Shown here: piece by piece, positions 53,618 to 64,000 of the stretch
Position numbering within the stretch: the stretch's first letter is position 1
Layout of the letters: each line of letters begins with the position of its first letter
NCBI RefSeq assembly: GCF_027580225.2
Contig: NC_073354.2
Span: 32,074,001-32,138,000, forward strand
DNA from: Misgurnus anguillicaudatus
Lineage: Eukaryota > Chordata > Actinopteri > Cypriniformes > Cobitidae
Reading direction: 5' to 3'
Length of the DNA: 64,000 bases
Notes under the pieces: model-generated
What the model saw: only the letters and a program-made list of their open reading frames with translations
Databases searched by the model: none
Told to the model about the DNA's origin: nothing
Position numbers and translations under genes: made by a program

Positions 53618-54165
53618 TCAGAGATGAGCCTGTTAAGGACCTCCATTCACTAGGTGGCGGAATGATACGAAAGGTGAAGCGGTTACTGTGCCGTTATCAG
53701 TACAATATCGCATAGCTCTTAGCCAATCAGATTCGAGAACCAGAAAGAACTGTTGTATAATGTTACTTATAAAACGGTTAGTTCCAATCCTTGATTCTGA
53801 TTGGTCAATAGGTGTGCTTTATTCGCAATAAAACACTGCTATGACCGCTTCACCCAACGGTTCTATTTAATATCACTGCGCCCTTAGCAACACCCTTAGC
53901 AACACATAAACATATAATGAGACAAAGTCTGAGAACAGTTTGTTGTTTTTATTTGAACTTTTATGTTGTTTTTCGCAGTCAGGGACTATTTTTTCTAGTG
54001 GAAGGAATGCTTTTATTAATTTAACTTCATGAAAGTTGCACTAATATTTTTTTTACTTTAATATTGTGTGGTAACCGTTTTATAAAAGCAATAAGGTACT
54101 CGAGGCAAGTGCTGTATCGTGAATAAGTAACGGCTGAAGGGGTCGTGCCTAACAACGCCCTTCAG

Positions 54166-55281
54166 TAGGGCTGGGCCGGTTTGTATTTTTTTTAACCGCG
54201 GTCGGTAATCAACAAATTCCCGCGGTTTTGCGGTTTATTGGCAAGACAACGAGTTAAATAACATGCATGATTTATTTATCTTCAATACAAAACACGTGCA
54301 AATTTCTTAAGGAACATGTAAAGTGAATATTATTTCCTTCCACATTTCTTTAATTTCAACATTCAACAACTTGAACAATTAATATTATCAGTTAAAAAAA
54401 TGTTAACGCATTGTGCGTGTCCACACGTGCCGACAGACATTTCGCCACTTTTCTATCCTTAATTTGTGAATAGCCTGTAAATGACGCAAATTATTGCTGC
54501 CCTGACGGTCTGGTAAAATAACCATTCGTATGAGAAATCACTTGTACTGCATATGTGTCCGTGCTTGAGTATAGCTGGGAAGCTGCATGGAGACGCGTGT
54601 GTGTGCAAGATGACACGGTCCGTCTGTATCGCGCGCACCCGGGCAGTCCGTGTCTGTCTCGCGCGCACCCGGGCAGTCCGCTTCTGTCTCGCGCGCACCC
54701 GGGCAGTCCGCCTCCGTCTCGCGTGCTCGGACAGACCGCTTCTTTCCTCAACCCTTACCATAAACATCTGTCTTTTTCCACAAACAGAGAAAGAAGACGC
54801 AAAAGCAAAACTTTTTGAAATGTGTCCTGCTTTAGAAATGGCCACTGTTGTAGGCTAGATGAAGAAGAGACAATCTAACCTCTTTGGATATTAATCCTCA
54901 GACTGATCGCGTGCTCTTTATGTTGCGTGAAAATTTGATAATGTATGAAACCTGATTCTGTTGTTGATCTGTTGCGGCTGCTTGCACGTTCAAATTAGAT
55001 AAAATGTTTGTATTACTTTAAACGAGTGACAGACAACGTCACCTGTATTTCTACTCAATGACAATTTAGTATTAAAATCATATCATTTAATATTCAGTTA
55101 ACAAGTTGCGGTTGTTAACAAGCTGCGTGTATAACATCCCCACATATACACACAAGTGCAGGCCAATGTTTCAAGATTTTTTTTTTTTTTTTTTGGCGGT
55201 TATGACGGTGAGGAGCTTAGAGCCGCGGCATGGGTCACGTGACCGCGGTATGGCGGTAATCCGGTTACCGCCCCAGGCCTA
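54166..55281. mobile_element. hAT-like element, perfect 8-bp target duplication
   Basis: The ends TAGGGCTGGGCCGGT and CCCCAGGCCTA are inverted and flanked by CCCTTCAG (54158-54165, 55282-55289). Length is 1116 bp. The interior has a 30-bp GC-rich minisatellite and CGCGGT/ACCGCGG words near both ends. Confidence 0.9.
54628..54740. repeat. 30-bp minisatellite in a hAT element
   Basis: CGCGCGCACCCGGGCAGTCC recurs at about 54630, 54660 and 54690, then once in degraded form. The minus frame RVRARQ-type repeats come from this. Confidence 0.85.
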
Positions 55282-55338
55282 CCCTTCAGCCGTTACTTAT
55301 TCACGATACAGCACAGCCTCTCGTACCTTATTGCTTAC

Positions 55339-56093
55339 ACATATACCTATGCTACTTCTGTAATCTAGGGTCACAAATGCTTTAATACGGCTCATTTCAG
55401 TGCGATTTAATACACAAGATGGAGAAGATTTATTTATTTATTTTTTGAAAAAGAAAACACTTTAAATAGCTTTAAATTTTGTGATTATAAACAGACGGAT
55501 GCAACGTTATGGATTTCTAACAGCTGGTAATTACATTAAATTGATATCTCTGTGAGTTTCTAATACAGCTTCAGGGAGTTAAACAACGGAATGAAAAATA
55601 TGATACTGACCTGCAATTCTCATGTCAAAATGAAATTGCAGGGCAAACAGATCTAATTCAACATAATTGAAAATCAGATCCTACAAATATCACATACATT
55701 TAAAGACATGCATATTTTCCCGAAGGTAGTCAGACACAGTTTAATACATATCACAGTTATTGTAGACTGTAACAGCATTTGAGGATGCCTCATGCTGGGG
55801 TCAGGGACAGCAGATATTGACAGTCAGGGGGAAGTCATTTATATGCATCCGCTGTATATTAAGTAACTGAACAGAACCACATAAAAGCCATTTTGAAGAT
55901 CAGAAAGACATCCACATTGAAGGTTATTTTCCTTATTGCCCGGAAAATATATAATAGACATCCCAAGGTATTCCCATAGAAATGAGATTTCATATCATAA
56001 CGATCATATTTCCAGTCCGACGTGCATTGAAATTAGCAATTTAGCAAAGGGAACAAACAAAGTATATAAAAATATCAGTTGAGTTGGAATTTA
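55339..56093. other. Intronic DNA without recognised features
   Basis: No exon or repeat was recognised. Confidence 0.45.
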
Positions 56094-56205
56094 CATTACA
56101 TTACATGTATAGATTTGGCAGGGACTTTTATCCAAAGCAACTTTGCACATGCAATACATTTTATTAGTGTGTGTATGTGTTTCTACTACCTACTTAACTA
56201 TATTT
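56094..56205 (-). repeat. SINE-tail-like fragment, minus orientation
   Basis: TTTGGCAGGGACTTTTATCCAAAGCAAC mirrors the 3' tail of the 10971 family. The head is poorly kept. Confidence 0.5.
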
Positions 56206-57029
56206 TGGGATAGGGCTGTCAAACAATTAATCGCAAAAAGTTTGCATAATATGTATGTGTGTGTGTACTGTGTGTAATTATTATGTACACTGTAAAAAAG
56301 TTAAAACAACTTGGTTTTGCAACTCAATTAAACCTACTATTTTAAGTTTTGACCTGTGTATAGGTGACATAACTAATAAAAACTACTTAAAATTGTTTTA
56401 ACGGGTAGAATAAAAAATGTGTTGATCTGACAAAAATGCTTAATTTTTTTTATAAATACACACACAGACACGCACGCACACACACATATATATATAATAT
56501 TTTTATATATATATACACAATAAAAACAAACACTTTATTTACAATATTTTATAGCGTTTTTGCTCAGGTTTAACAGACTTTGCTCAGTTTTGCACTGTAA
56601 AAAATAAATTTTTGGCTCAATGAATTATTTTTTAGTAACTAGTTCCACAGAAATTTTACGTTCACTCAATTTCTGACTCCAAAGTGTTACCTGGATTGAT
56701 GTTTTTTAGTTGGCCCAAACTTGACTCAAATATAAAAAAGTATGTTTGCTCAACTAGCTTTATAGTTCATTCAACTAAAATGTTTTAATAAGTTGAATCT
56801 TTAAAAACTTACAGCAAAGAGTCTGTCAATTAAAATTTAAGTATTTACTCAATGTTCTATGTGTTATTTCAATTAATATTTATTATTTGGGAATTTTTAA
56901 GAAACTTTTTTAAATTATTTATCAAATAATTTATGCTGGTGTTGTTAACAAATAATTAACTTCAGTCACATAAAAACAAAAGCTTTATTTACTTATCATA
57001 CAGACTGAACATACATAATTAAGTCTTCT

Positions 57030-57147
57030 CTAAATAGAGGGCATAAAACAGTCCAAAAGGCACTCCAAAGTCAGTCAGAACATCTGCAGGGCCATTTAGG
57101 AGACTTTCTTCAGGCCTCTGGTCTGCCTCCACATCATCACCGCTCTG
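57030..57147 (-). pseudogene. Exon-like fragment inside a repeat element
   Basis: Acceptor TTACACCAG|AGCGGTG (57147) opens a frame that reads EADQRPEESLLNGPADV and GVPFGLFYALYLEKT before a stop. Many uncharacterised fish proteins end in a similar FGL-YAL-L motif, from memory. Minus-strand donor ACGTCAG|GTAAGTG at 57649 could belong to an upstream exon. The gene of origin is not identified. Confidence 0.4.
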
Positions 57148-58103
57148 GTGTAATAAACAGAGGAATATAAACACACACACATACATAAATAACATGTTTA
57201 ATATAATAAAGCTTGACGGTGAAAGATTTTATACCCTAAAATTGCCAAATTTCCCTCAGACATCACACGTAATTGAATTAAACACCATTGGGCGGTTTTC
57301 TCGGACAGGACTTATCACTGACTAAAATAACTTACTGACATCTCTTAACATATGAGTGCTATTGTTTTGTCTCAAAATGCACGCCAGTATTGTATTTTAT
57401 AAGGTTTGTTTGTAAAAATGTCCCAATTATAATTAAGACGGAGTCCTAAACCCTGTCCGGTATTATCTTAACTAAAATAGCTCCACTTTAACTCGGACAC
57501 ATAACAAAACACACACTTTAACTCGGACACATAACATAACACACCTTTATATAACTTATATGTTTACAAAAACGTCGAGTATTTGCGTCTTTGCCAATTA
57601 ATATAGTCTAAAATTAACATTTATTTACAAACACTTACCTGACGTGACCTTGGCGCACGCACACGGGTACACACACGGGTATATTTAGAAGTTTTATTTA
57701 AGATTGTTATGATACTGTGTCTATTTCTCCACTCGCTCCTTCAGCTCTGAAGTTCAAATTCGCATGCAGTCCGGTTATAACAAATGTAAAAGATATGAAA
57801 CATCACTTAACAGCGATATCAATTAAGTGCAATCCTAAAATATGATTTAAAACATAACCCTTTCATTGTTAAGTATGAGAAATTAAAATGAATTAAATCA
57901 CGTTTAAACGCCACAGAGATACCAGAGCCAGCAGTCGATTTCTAATGCGCTTGCCGAGGCGAGGCTGCGCTGGGCGGGGTGTGAGCGCTTAAGTGTCTGT
58001 GATTTTCTTCAGCTCCTCTGGAGCTCTTCTCCGTCCGAAAGTGTCCGAGCACATTTTTAAATAGACGCTATCTTTATTAACCGACCGCATATTTAAACTT
58101 TAA

Positions 58104-58618
58104 CCCTCAATCGGTCCTTGGGGTCAATATGACCCCAAACGACATTTCATTGGTTAACAAAAAAGGTTCCCTTCATCTCAGAGATGTAAAACTTTGTGAC
58201 TTTTCCTAAATAATCTATCTTTACATGCACAAAAAAACTGGGCTTGTTCTAAAGGTATGTAAAAATTTTTTTTATCAATCTGTCCCTTGGGGTCAATATG
58301 ACCCCAATTGAAAGTGAATGGGAAATGCAGAAAATGTTACTTTTTTTCCATTTGTCAAAAAATAAATATCAATAAATCCAACATAAATCTGAAAATTTTG
58401 ACACAGAAATGAAGGCCTGGTACTTGTGCACAAATGCAATGCAAAAAACACATGCTCACACAAATACACACACACACAAACACACACACACAGGTATGAC
58501 TGCCACAGAGAGCATTTGTGTGGAATTTGGCAAATAAAATCAGTCACAAATGCAGAAAATAACACATTAAGGGGTGTGACATAATGCACACACATGTACA
58601 CTCACAAACAGGCTCACG

Positions 58619-58664
<46 letters not shown>

Positions 58665-58672
58665 CACACACA

Positions 58673-58706
<34 letters not shown>

Positions 58707-58742
58707 CTCTTTCTCTCTCCTTCTCATGCACACTCTCTCACA

Positions 58743-58775
<33 letters not shown>

Positions 58776-59070
58776 GCACGCGCACACACACACACACACA
58801 TACAAACCCACACACGCACACACAAACACATACAAACACACGCAGACAAACGCACACACGCATGACTACCACAGAGAGCATTTTTATAAAATTTGGCAAA
58901 TAAAATCAGTCACAAATGTAGAAAAAAGATACAAAGGGGTGTAAATCTAATGCATGCACATGTACACTCTCTCTCACACACACACAAACACAGACACACT
59001 CACATGCTCTCTCCCTCTGCCTCTCACACACATTCTCTCAAGCACACATGCTGGCTCTCTCTCTCTCTCC

Positions 59071-59116
<46 letters not shown>

Positions 59117-59123
59117 CGTGCGT

Positions 59124-59201
<78 letters not shown>

Positions 59202-59805
59202 TTACACTCAGTCAAATTTATATGGCATTTTGTAAAAACAGACATTTCAAAATGCATCAAAAGCTATAAAAAATTACTATTTGACATGATATTTATTTTT
59301 AATATCCTTTCTAATGTGTATATAAACATAATTTAACAAAATGTATCTCAAAAGTAATGATTTGAGCAGTTGTCCATATCCAGGAAAATGAATGGGTCTC
59401 TATGGGAATCTGCCTTTCTAAATGATTTAATTCCTACACTGTAATTCTCTTATGTTTTTTTCTAAAAACCGATGCCTGAATTCAACACCTCACACCTATA
59501 TTAATATCTAAAAACAATTTAAATCAAATTTAGATAATAATTTATGTGAATTTTCGTAAAAATTTGATATTTTTCAGGAAAGCCAATTGTGTAGTTGAGG
59601 ATTTTTGTGGTAAACAGGTACAAAACTACTTCAAATCTCTCAAAACACAGCTTTATTGTATAGATGAGAAGTAAACAAAAAAAAAATGATATATTATTTG
59701 TATTATTGAAAATGTATATTTTTCTTACAATTATGCTTTCAATTTTGGGGTCATATAGACCCCAAGGGCCAGAAGTGTAAACAGAAAACGAGGAGCGTTT
59801 GAGGG
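58104..59805. mobile_element. piggyBac-like element flanked by TTAA, with CA arrays
   Basis: TTAA (58100-58103, 59806-59809) flanks CCCTCAATCGGTCCTTGG and GGAGCGTTTGAGGG. The perfect palindrome GGGGTCAATATGACCCC occurs near 58120 and 58290, and a variant, GGGGTCATATAGACCCC, near 59747. The interior holds (CA)n blocks and a tandem duplicate. No transposase remains. Confidence 0.75.
58470..59210 (+). repeat. CA/CT microsatellite-rich tandem duplicate
   Basis: Two copies of a unit that has ACTGCCACAGAGAGCATTTG or ACTACCACAGAGAGCATTTT, then GGCAAATAAAATCAGTCACA, AAGGGGTGT and CACATGTACACTC. They are about 365 bp apart, each followed by long CA and CTCT runs. Confidence 0.8.
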
Positions 59806-60302
59806 TTAAGCACATACATTCACGCATGAACAACTCTTACAATTACATTTTGTGACCAAATAACAGTAATATTATGAGCATTTTGTTGTCAGGAAACATA
59901 GCTGTCATAAGTCCACATATTTACCTGATTTGTCTTAATTAGTTCAGTCAACACTAGCCATTCTGAATGTTGACTGGATTTGAAAATAACCATTCATTTA
60001 ATATTTTAAACACAGATTTATCTAGACTTAAAATAATATGTCTTCTCAACTAGCTCAAACAAAAAATTGGTTTAACTTATATATTTTTGCCCGTCCAACA
60101 TTTCATTAGTTGGATTTTTTACAGTGTGGGTACAAATTTATTCCCAAAATAACGCTGGGCAAACGATTAATCTCGAATAATGGCATACAAAATAAAAGTT
60201 TGTGTTTGCATAATATATGTGTGTGTGTGTTTACTGTGTGTATTTTTATTCAAAGAAATGGATATATAAATAATAAAAAATATATATTAAAGGTGACCCT
60301 TT

Positions 60303-60722
60303 GGCTGCGTCCGAAACCGCATACTGTATAGTAGGTACTGAATAAGATGAAGTAGCTACTTACTTGCCGTTAAAACAGTAGGTACTGTATTGTATGAATC
60401 CTGGTAGTATGAATGAGATTCGGACGTACTACATCCACCATGTTGCTACATCACGTGACATACGTCGTCATCACGTCATGTCATTTCAGCGCGAAAACAG
60501 CCGCATGCCTCTTCTTCTTCGTTGGATAACTCCTCTCCCGGGGTATCATGGGATAGTGAAGTGTCCATCGTATGCACACTGCAAAATCTAACCGGAAGTA
60601 GTAGGTCTCCAGGTACTTTTCGCATACTGTTTTTCAAATACTATGTATTCGGACATACTACTCACCTAGCCTACTGCTTTTCGCATACTATATAGTATGA
60701 AGTAGGCGGTTTCGGACGCAGC
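60303..60722. repeat. Foldback GGCTGCGTCCGAAACCGC
   Basis: GGCTGCGTCCGAAACCGCAT pairs with GCGGTTTCGGACGCAGC. TACTATATAGTATG words lie inside. Confidence 0.85.
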
Positions 60723-60959
60723 ATTCGTCACCGCCTTTACAGACGTAAAAACCACATGACAACAGTGGTCGGGTTCGAAAAAATAAAATGGCGGCCAAGG
60801 AAGCGACTGGAGCACAAATTTAGTGTAAATAAACGTATATTTTCACTTTTTACACATTTTAATTGCATTTCTAGCGAGAAATTAGTATTGTAGTTTTCAA
60901 ATATGTGATTAGTTATCACAAAGGTGCTCTCCGTTTATATTTCAAACACGCTGCCTTTA

Positions 60960-61060
60960 AAGTGCGTCCGAAAGCCTTTCTCTGAGCTGCCTTCAGGCCT
61001 CGGAAGTCATTTCCTCATGAGGCAGCAAGGCAACAAGCCTTGAGTTTTCGGACGCAGCCA
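60960..61060. repeat. Short foldback GTGCGTCCGAAAGCC
   Basis: TGCGTCCGAAAGCC pairs with TTTTCGGACGCA across about 100 bp. A CCTCATGAGG palindrome lies in its interior. Confidence 0.65.
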
Positions 61061-61747
61061 GTGTTGTGGACAAATGCAGAACTATGCGTTAGCGCCTGTC
61101 GGGCTACGTGCTTGCCATATGGACTATGGATATCTCTGTACCGTCTGCTGCTGGTTGTGTCAGCTCCCGTAAGCGTACGGGCCAACCAAACGACCCAAGA
61201 AGAGTTTAGAACAAAACGAGAGAAAGAAAGATGATCAATTTGGTGTTGCATCTGGATAAAGAGAGCTCCGCGACAACATTTAACTAGACAGAGATTCTGA
61301 TCCTGCTTGTGTTTTACGCGATGGGTGAGTTGTTTCGTAACCCTTCAAAAAATGTATGCTATTATATTGATCACAACATTAGTGTGTAGATTGTAATTAG
61401 CGCGTCTTCCCGCGGACGATATTCACATCAAGAGGTATTGTACAGCAATATAAATGGTCATTTTAAGACACTTCACAATAAGATTTGTACTGTCAATACA
61501 TTATGTGAAAAATCATTGTAGATTTTAAGTTGAAAACTTAATTCTGTGCTGTGTTAACCATCGAATTGGACTAATACTGTGGACTTTGGACTAATACTAT
61601 GACTAACAATTTCGTTTTGAACATCACATATTAACTTACATAATGAAATAAACGATGTCATCAAACGCAACATTTATAAGACTTGATTACCTTATCCGTC
61701 AACGTGATTTCTCGTTCGCGTCTGATTGATGGCCATCAGCGGTTGAG

Positions 61748-62215
61748 TTAAAGGTGACATAGAATGATTGAACGAGGTATTTATCCTTGTTCTGTGATGT
61801 GACATGTAGACAAACATTTTTTTGTTTGGGTCTGTAATGCCTTAGAAGGTTCCTAAAAACCTCTCTTAGATAGCTCTATTAGGGAGGGGGATTTTAAACA
61901 AGTGGTTTTGCACCTATTTGGCTCCCCCTACTGGCTTAACTTGCAATCTCATTACTGATTGGCTGACTTTGCTGCCACTCAAAAAATGTAGCCAATTATT
62001 TTAAAGTGGAGGGGCAGTTAGATGCCTGTGATGTCATAAGCATCAGTTTTTTAGATTGGGCCGTTTTCTGGCTGACATTTCTAAAAGAGGAATTTCTGTG
62101 AGACTGAGATGTTTAGCATGTCTAGCACTTTTTGTATGTTCGTGAATGTGGGTAGACTACCATTATTCAACAAAGACAAGGAAAAAATGTTTTTTCATTC
62201 TCTGTCCCCTTTAAA
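61748..62215. repeat. Foldback MITE TTAAAGGTGACATAGAATGA
   Basis: TTAAAGGTGACATAGAATGA pairs with TCATTCTCTGTCCCCTTTAA. Confidence 0.75.
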
Positions 62216-62679
62216 GACTACAAATCCCATAATTCCACGCTGCTTCAGAGCGTCATTAAACAACGCCATTGTTATTGATTTGATCTGGCGTCATCTAGCG
62301 GCGCAGATAATACAAATTGCATATTTAATATATCAATTTCTTTTAATTTATATATAATATGAAGTATATATTTTATATATAAATTAAAAGAAAAGGATAC
62401 ATAAATATTTTTTCTTAAATGTATACATGTATGTGTGCTTATTTTAAAATACATAAATTACACATGCACATATATATTATGCAAACACAAACTTTTATTT
62501 TGTATGCGATTAATCGCGATTAATCGTTTGCCCAGCCTTATCTTGGGAACAAATTTGTACCCAAAACTGAGCAAAACCTCCCTTTGGGGACATTCTCATT
62601 TGTAAAAAGCTATAAAAATAGTCTAGAGTAAGTGTTTGTTTCTTATTATCAAAATAAGGTACGTTTTCTGAAAGGATTA

Positions 62680-62735
62680 GGGGATCCTTGGGACCGAACC
62701 CATGACCCATGGTCTACCAATTGAGCCATAGTAAG
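62680..62735 (-). repeat. SINE head fragment, minus orientation
   Basis: On the minus strand it reads CTATGGCTCAATTGGTAGAC then GGGTTCGGTCCC, the A- and B-box-like head of the SINE family without its tail. A possible tail fragment is near 62812-62912. Confidence 0.6.
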
Positions 62736-62912
62736 TAACATCATATTTACATCAAACTGTTATTGCACACCATCTCAGCAATACATAGTTTGGCCTATAC
62801 AAAGTAAAAACCTTACATTTCTTACATTTTACATATATGCATTTGGCAAATGTGTTGATCCAATCTTTAATCTGCATTTAGTCTATATGTTTTTATCAGT
62901 ATGTGTGTACCA

Positions 62913-63800
62913 TGTTCAGCTAAAACCCCAGGTGTGTTTATAAGCAATCAGTAACAACCATTATACAGTAATAATAAGAATAGGCAGAATTTGTAAAGAA
63001 ACCTGTCACTATTAACTACGTCACACTGAAAATCCACCATCCTGTGTGTCACATATATAATTTTCCCTGATCTGTTCCCACTTCCACTTTGTGAGAATGT
63101 TAATGGTGTGTGCCATTACATCGACTCTCACCCGATGACCGCGGACAGCAGCTGTGACAGAGATATTATCGGAGAGCTTGTTACGGAGTCTGACTGCGGA
63201 CAGCATGCTGGTCGAACAAGGAAGAGAAAATTACTCTTAAAGACAGGTCATTCTGAGAGACCATATAATAATCCCATCTCTAGAGGACACTGACAAAACC
63301 TACAGTGTTACTGGAGTGTCCAAAGACGAATCTCTCACCAGACGACTCACGCTGCTCTTATTCACACCAGCAGCAAAGGCCGAATGTCCTCACAGATGTG
63401 CGAATGAAAGTTGCGGCTCACATTTGCAGAAAAAGGTGATTGTGTTTGTGGGGGGTGGCCATATGGCTTTTTATTCCCCACAAGCGTCATTGTGTGAACA
63501 CAGTTTATTGATTATCTGTACAGAAGAGGATCAGGATCGAGTCTAGCATTGTAGCAATCCAAACAATTTATCTCTTTTTTCACTCCTGCCATCTGAACAC
63601 TTCTAATCTGTGTTAGTAAGGAGGAGTGCATAGCTGGCCTCTAAAAACCCAATAAAGGGGCTTTCAGGAGTAATGTGTCCAGTGACCTCACACATTACCC
63701 AGCAGTCTTAGCACCAGATTCCTCATGAGATAATGAATCGGCTTCGGATGAATCTGCCAGACTCTAACCACACAAAGTGAAGCTCAACTCTCCGTAATGT
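62913..63800. other. Intronic DNA, low-copy looking
   Basis: No repeat was recognised. Frames near 63020-63550 lack domains, and none encodes the missing slc35f1 exon. Confidence 0.45.
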
Positions 63801-63935
63801 GACACACACATACAAGATATTCCTCAAATTGTAAAGCATTGCATTGCAGTGCAAATATCCTGGGTTTGATTTTTTTAGAGAACACACATATGATAAAAAT
63901 ATATACCTTGAATTCAAGTTGCTTTAGATAAAATA
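63801..63935 (+). repeat. SINE-like copy, plus orientation
   Basis: AAATTGTAAAGCATTGCATTGC, ATCCTGGGTTTGAT and CAAGTTGCTTTAGATAAAAT follow the family order, degraded. Confidence 0.55.
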
Positions 63936-64000
63936 CAACACAATTGACTTGCATTATGACATTAAAGATTACACAAGCTCCATACATTGGTAAAAATGAT

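Larger units (their letters stand above)
53766..55338. repeat. Foldback element (copy 2) split by a hAT insertion
   Basis: It matches 9004-9462: GGTTAGTTCCAATCCTTGAT, ATTGGTCAATAGGTGTGC and AATAAGGTACTCGAGGCAAG. The right arm resumes at 55282 after the insertion. Confidence 0.85.
56590..60126. mobile_element. Composite element with CACTGTAAAAAAT termini, carrying exon-like DNA
   Basis: CACTGTAAAAAATAAATTTT near 56592 and TTTTTTACAGTG at 60115-60126 are inverted ends. The interior holds a minus-strand exon-like region (57030-57147), a CpG-containing upstream region (57649-58050), and a later TTAA element (58104-59805). Confidence 0.55.
60128..62563. mobile_element. Outer foldback with nested foldbacks inside
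   Basis: GGTACAAATTTATTCCCAAA at 60130 and TTGGGAACAAATTTGTACC at 62544-62562 are inverted. Just inside lie GCTGGGCAAACGATTAATC (60154) and GATTAATCGTTTGCCCAGC (ending 62536), the ATTAATCGC-type ends. Three smaller foldbacks are inserted between them. Confidence 0.75.

Noticed and set aside
58584..59336. His/Thr-rich frames up to 147 aa
   Set aside because: CA and CT microsatellite translation inside a TTAA element.

Overview
The window is 64 kb of AT-rich, intron-dominated vertebrate DNA, most likely from a cyprinid-type teleost. The reasons are split exons with GT-AG borders, dense non-autonomous DNA transposons of kinds common in carp and zebrafish genomes (hAT-like with 8-bp target duplications, TTAA-flanked piggyBac-like, many foldback MITEs), tRNA-type SINE copies, and long CA, GA and TCTA microsatellites. 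The species cannot be named from the sequence alone.

Two protein-coding genes are supported, both on the minus strand. (1) A six-exon F-box gene (start codon 6221, stop 79-81) can be joined in frame through six exons into a 453-residue protein. I do not recognise which F-box family member it is. Its last 29 codons, stop codon and a poly(A) signal lie inside a dispersed repeat. (2) The last six coding exons of slc35f1, a multi-membrane EamA/DMT-type solute carrier family 35 member, lie at 50670 to 7991. All phases match, and the C-terminal tail is close to what I remember of vertebrate SLC35F1. Its first exon(s), about 115 residues, are not in the window and should lie beyond position 64000. 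About 1.8 kb separates the slc35f1 stop from the F-box start.

Layout: 1-6.2 kb F-box gene; 6.2-8.0 kb intergenic DNA with a small foldback and the slc35f1 3' UTR; 8.2-25.4 kb last slc35f1 intron, with nested hAT and piggyBac-like elements and SINEs; 25.4-39.2 kb four short exons, separated by a 2-kb TCTA array, a 2-kb hAT element and two abutting TTAA elements; 39.2-50.5 kb intron with a 2.4-kb inverted-repeat element carrying a 102-bp tandem array, a THAP remnant and a GC-rich palindrome cluster; 50.7-64 kb intron with a hAT element that keeps a decayed transposase C-terminus, a hAT element nested in a palindrome with perfect target duplications, a composite element that seems to carry a captured exon, and a three-level nest of foldbacks.

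No rRNA, functional tRNA, CRISPR or prokaryotic feature was seen, and I recognised no retroviral genes. The genes do not form a pathway that can be inferred from sequence. The most interesting material is the repeat-derived protein end, the transposase remnants and the layered insertions that can be ordered in time.
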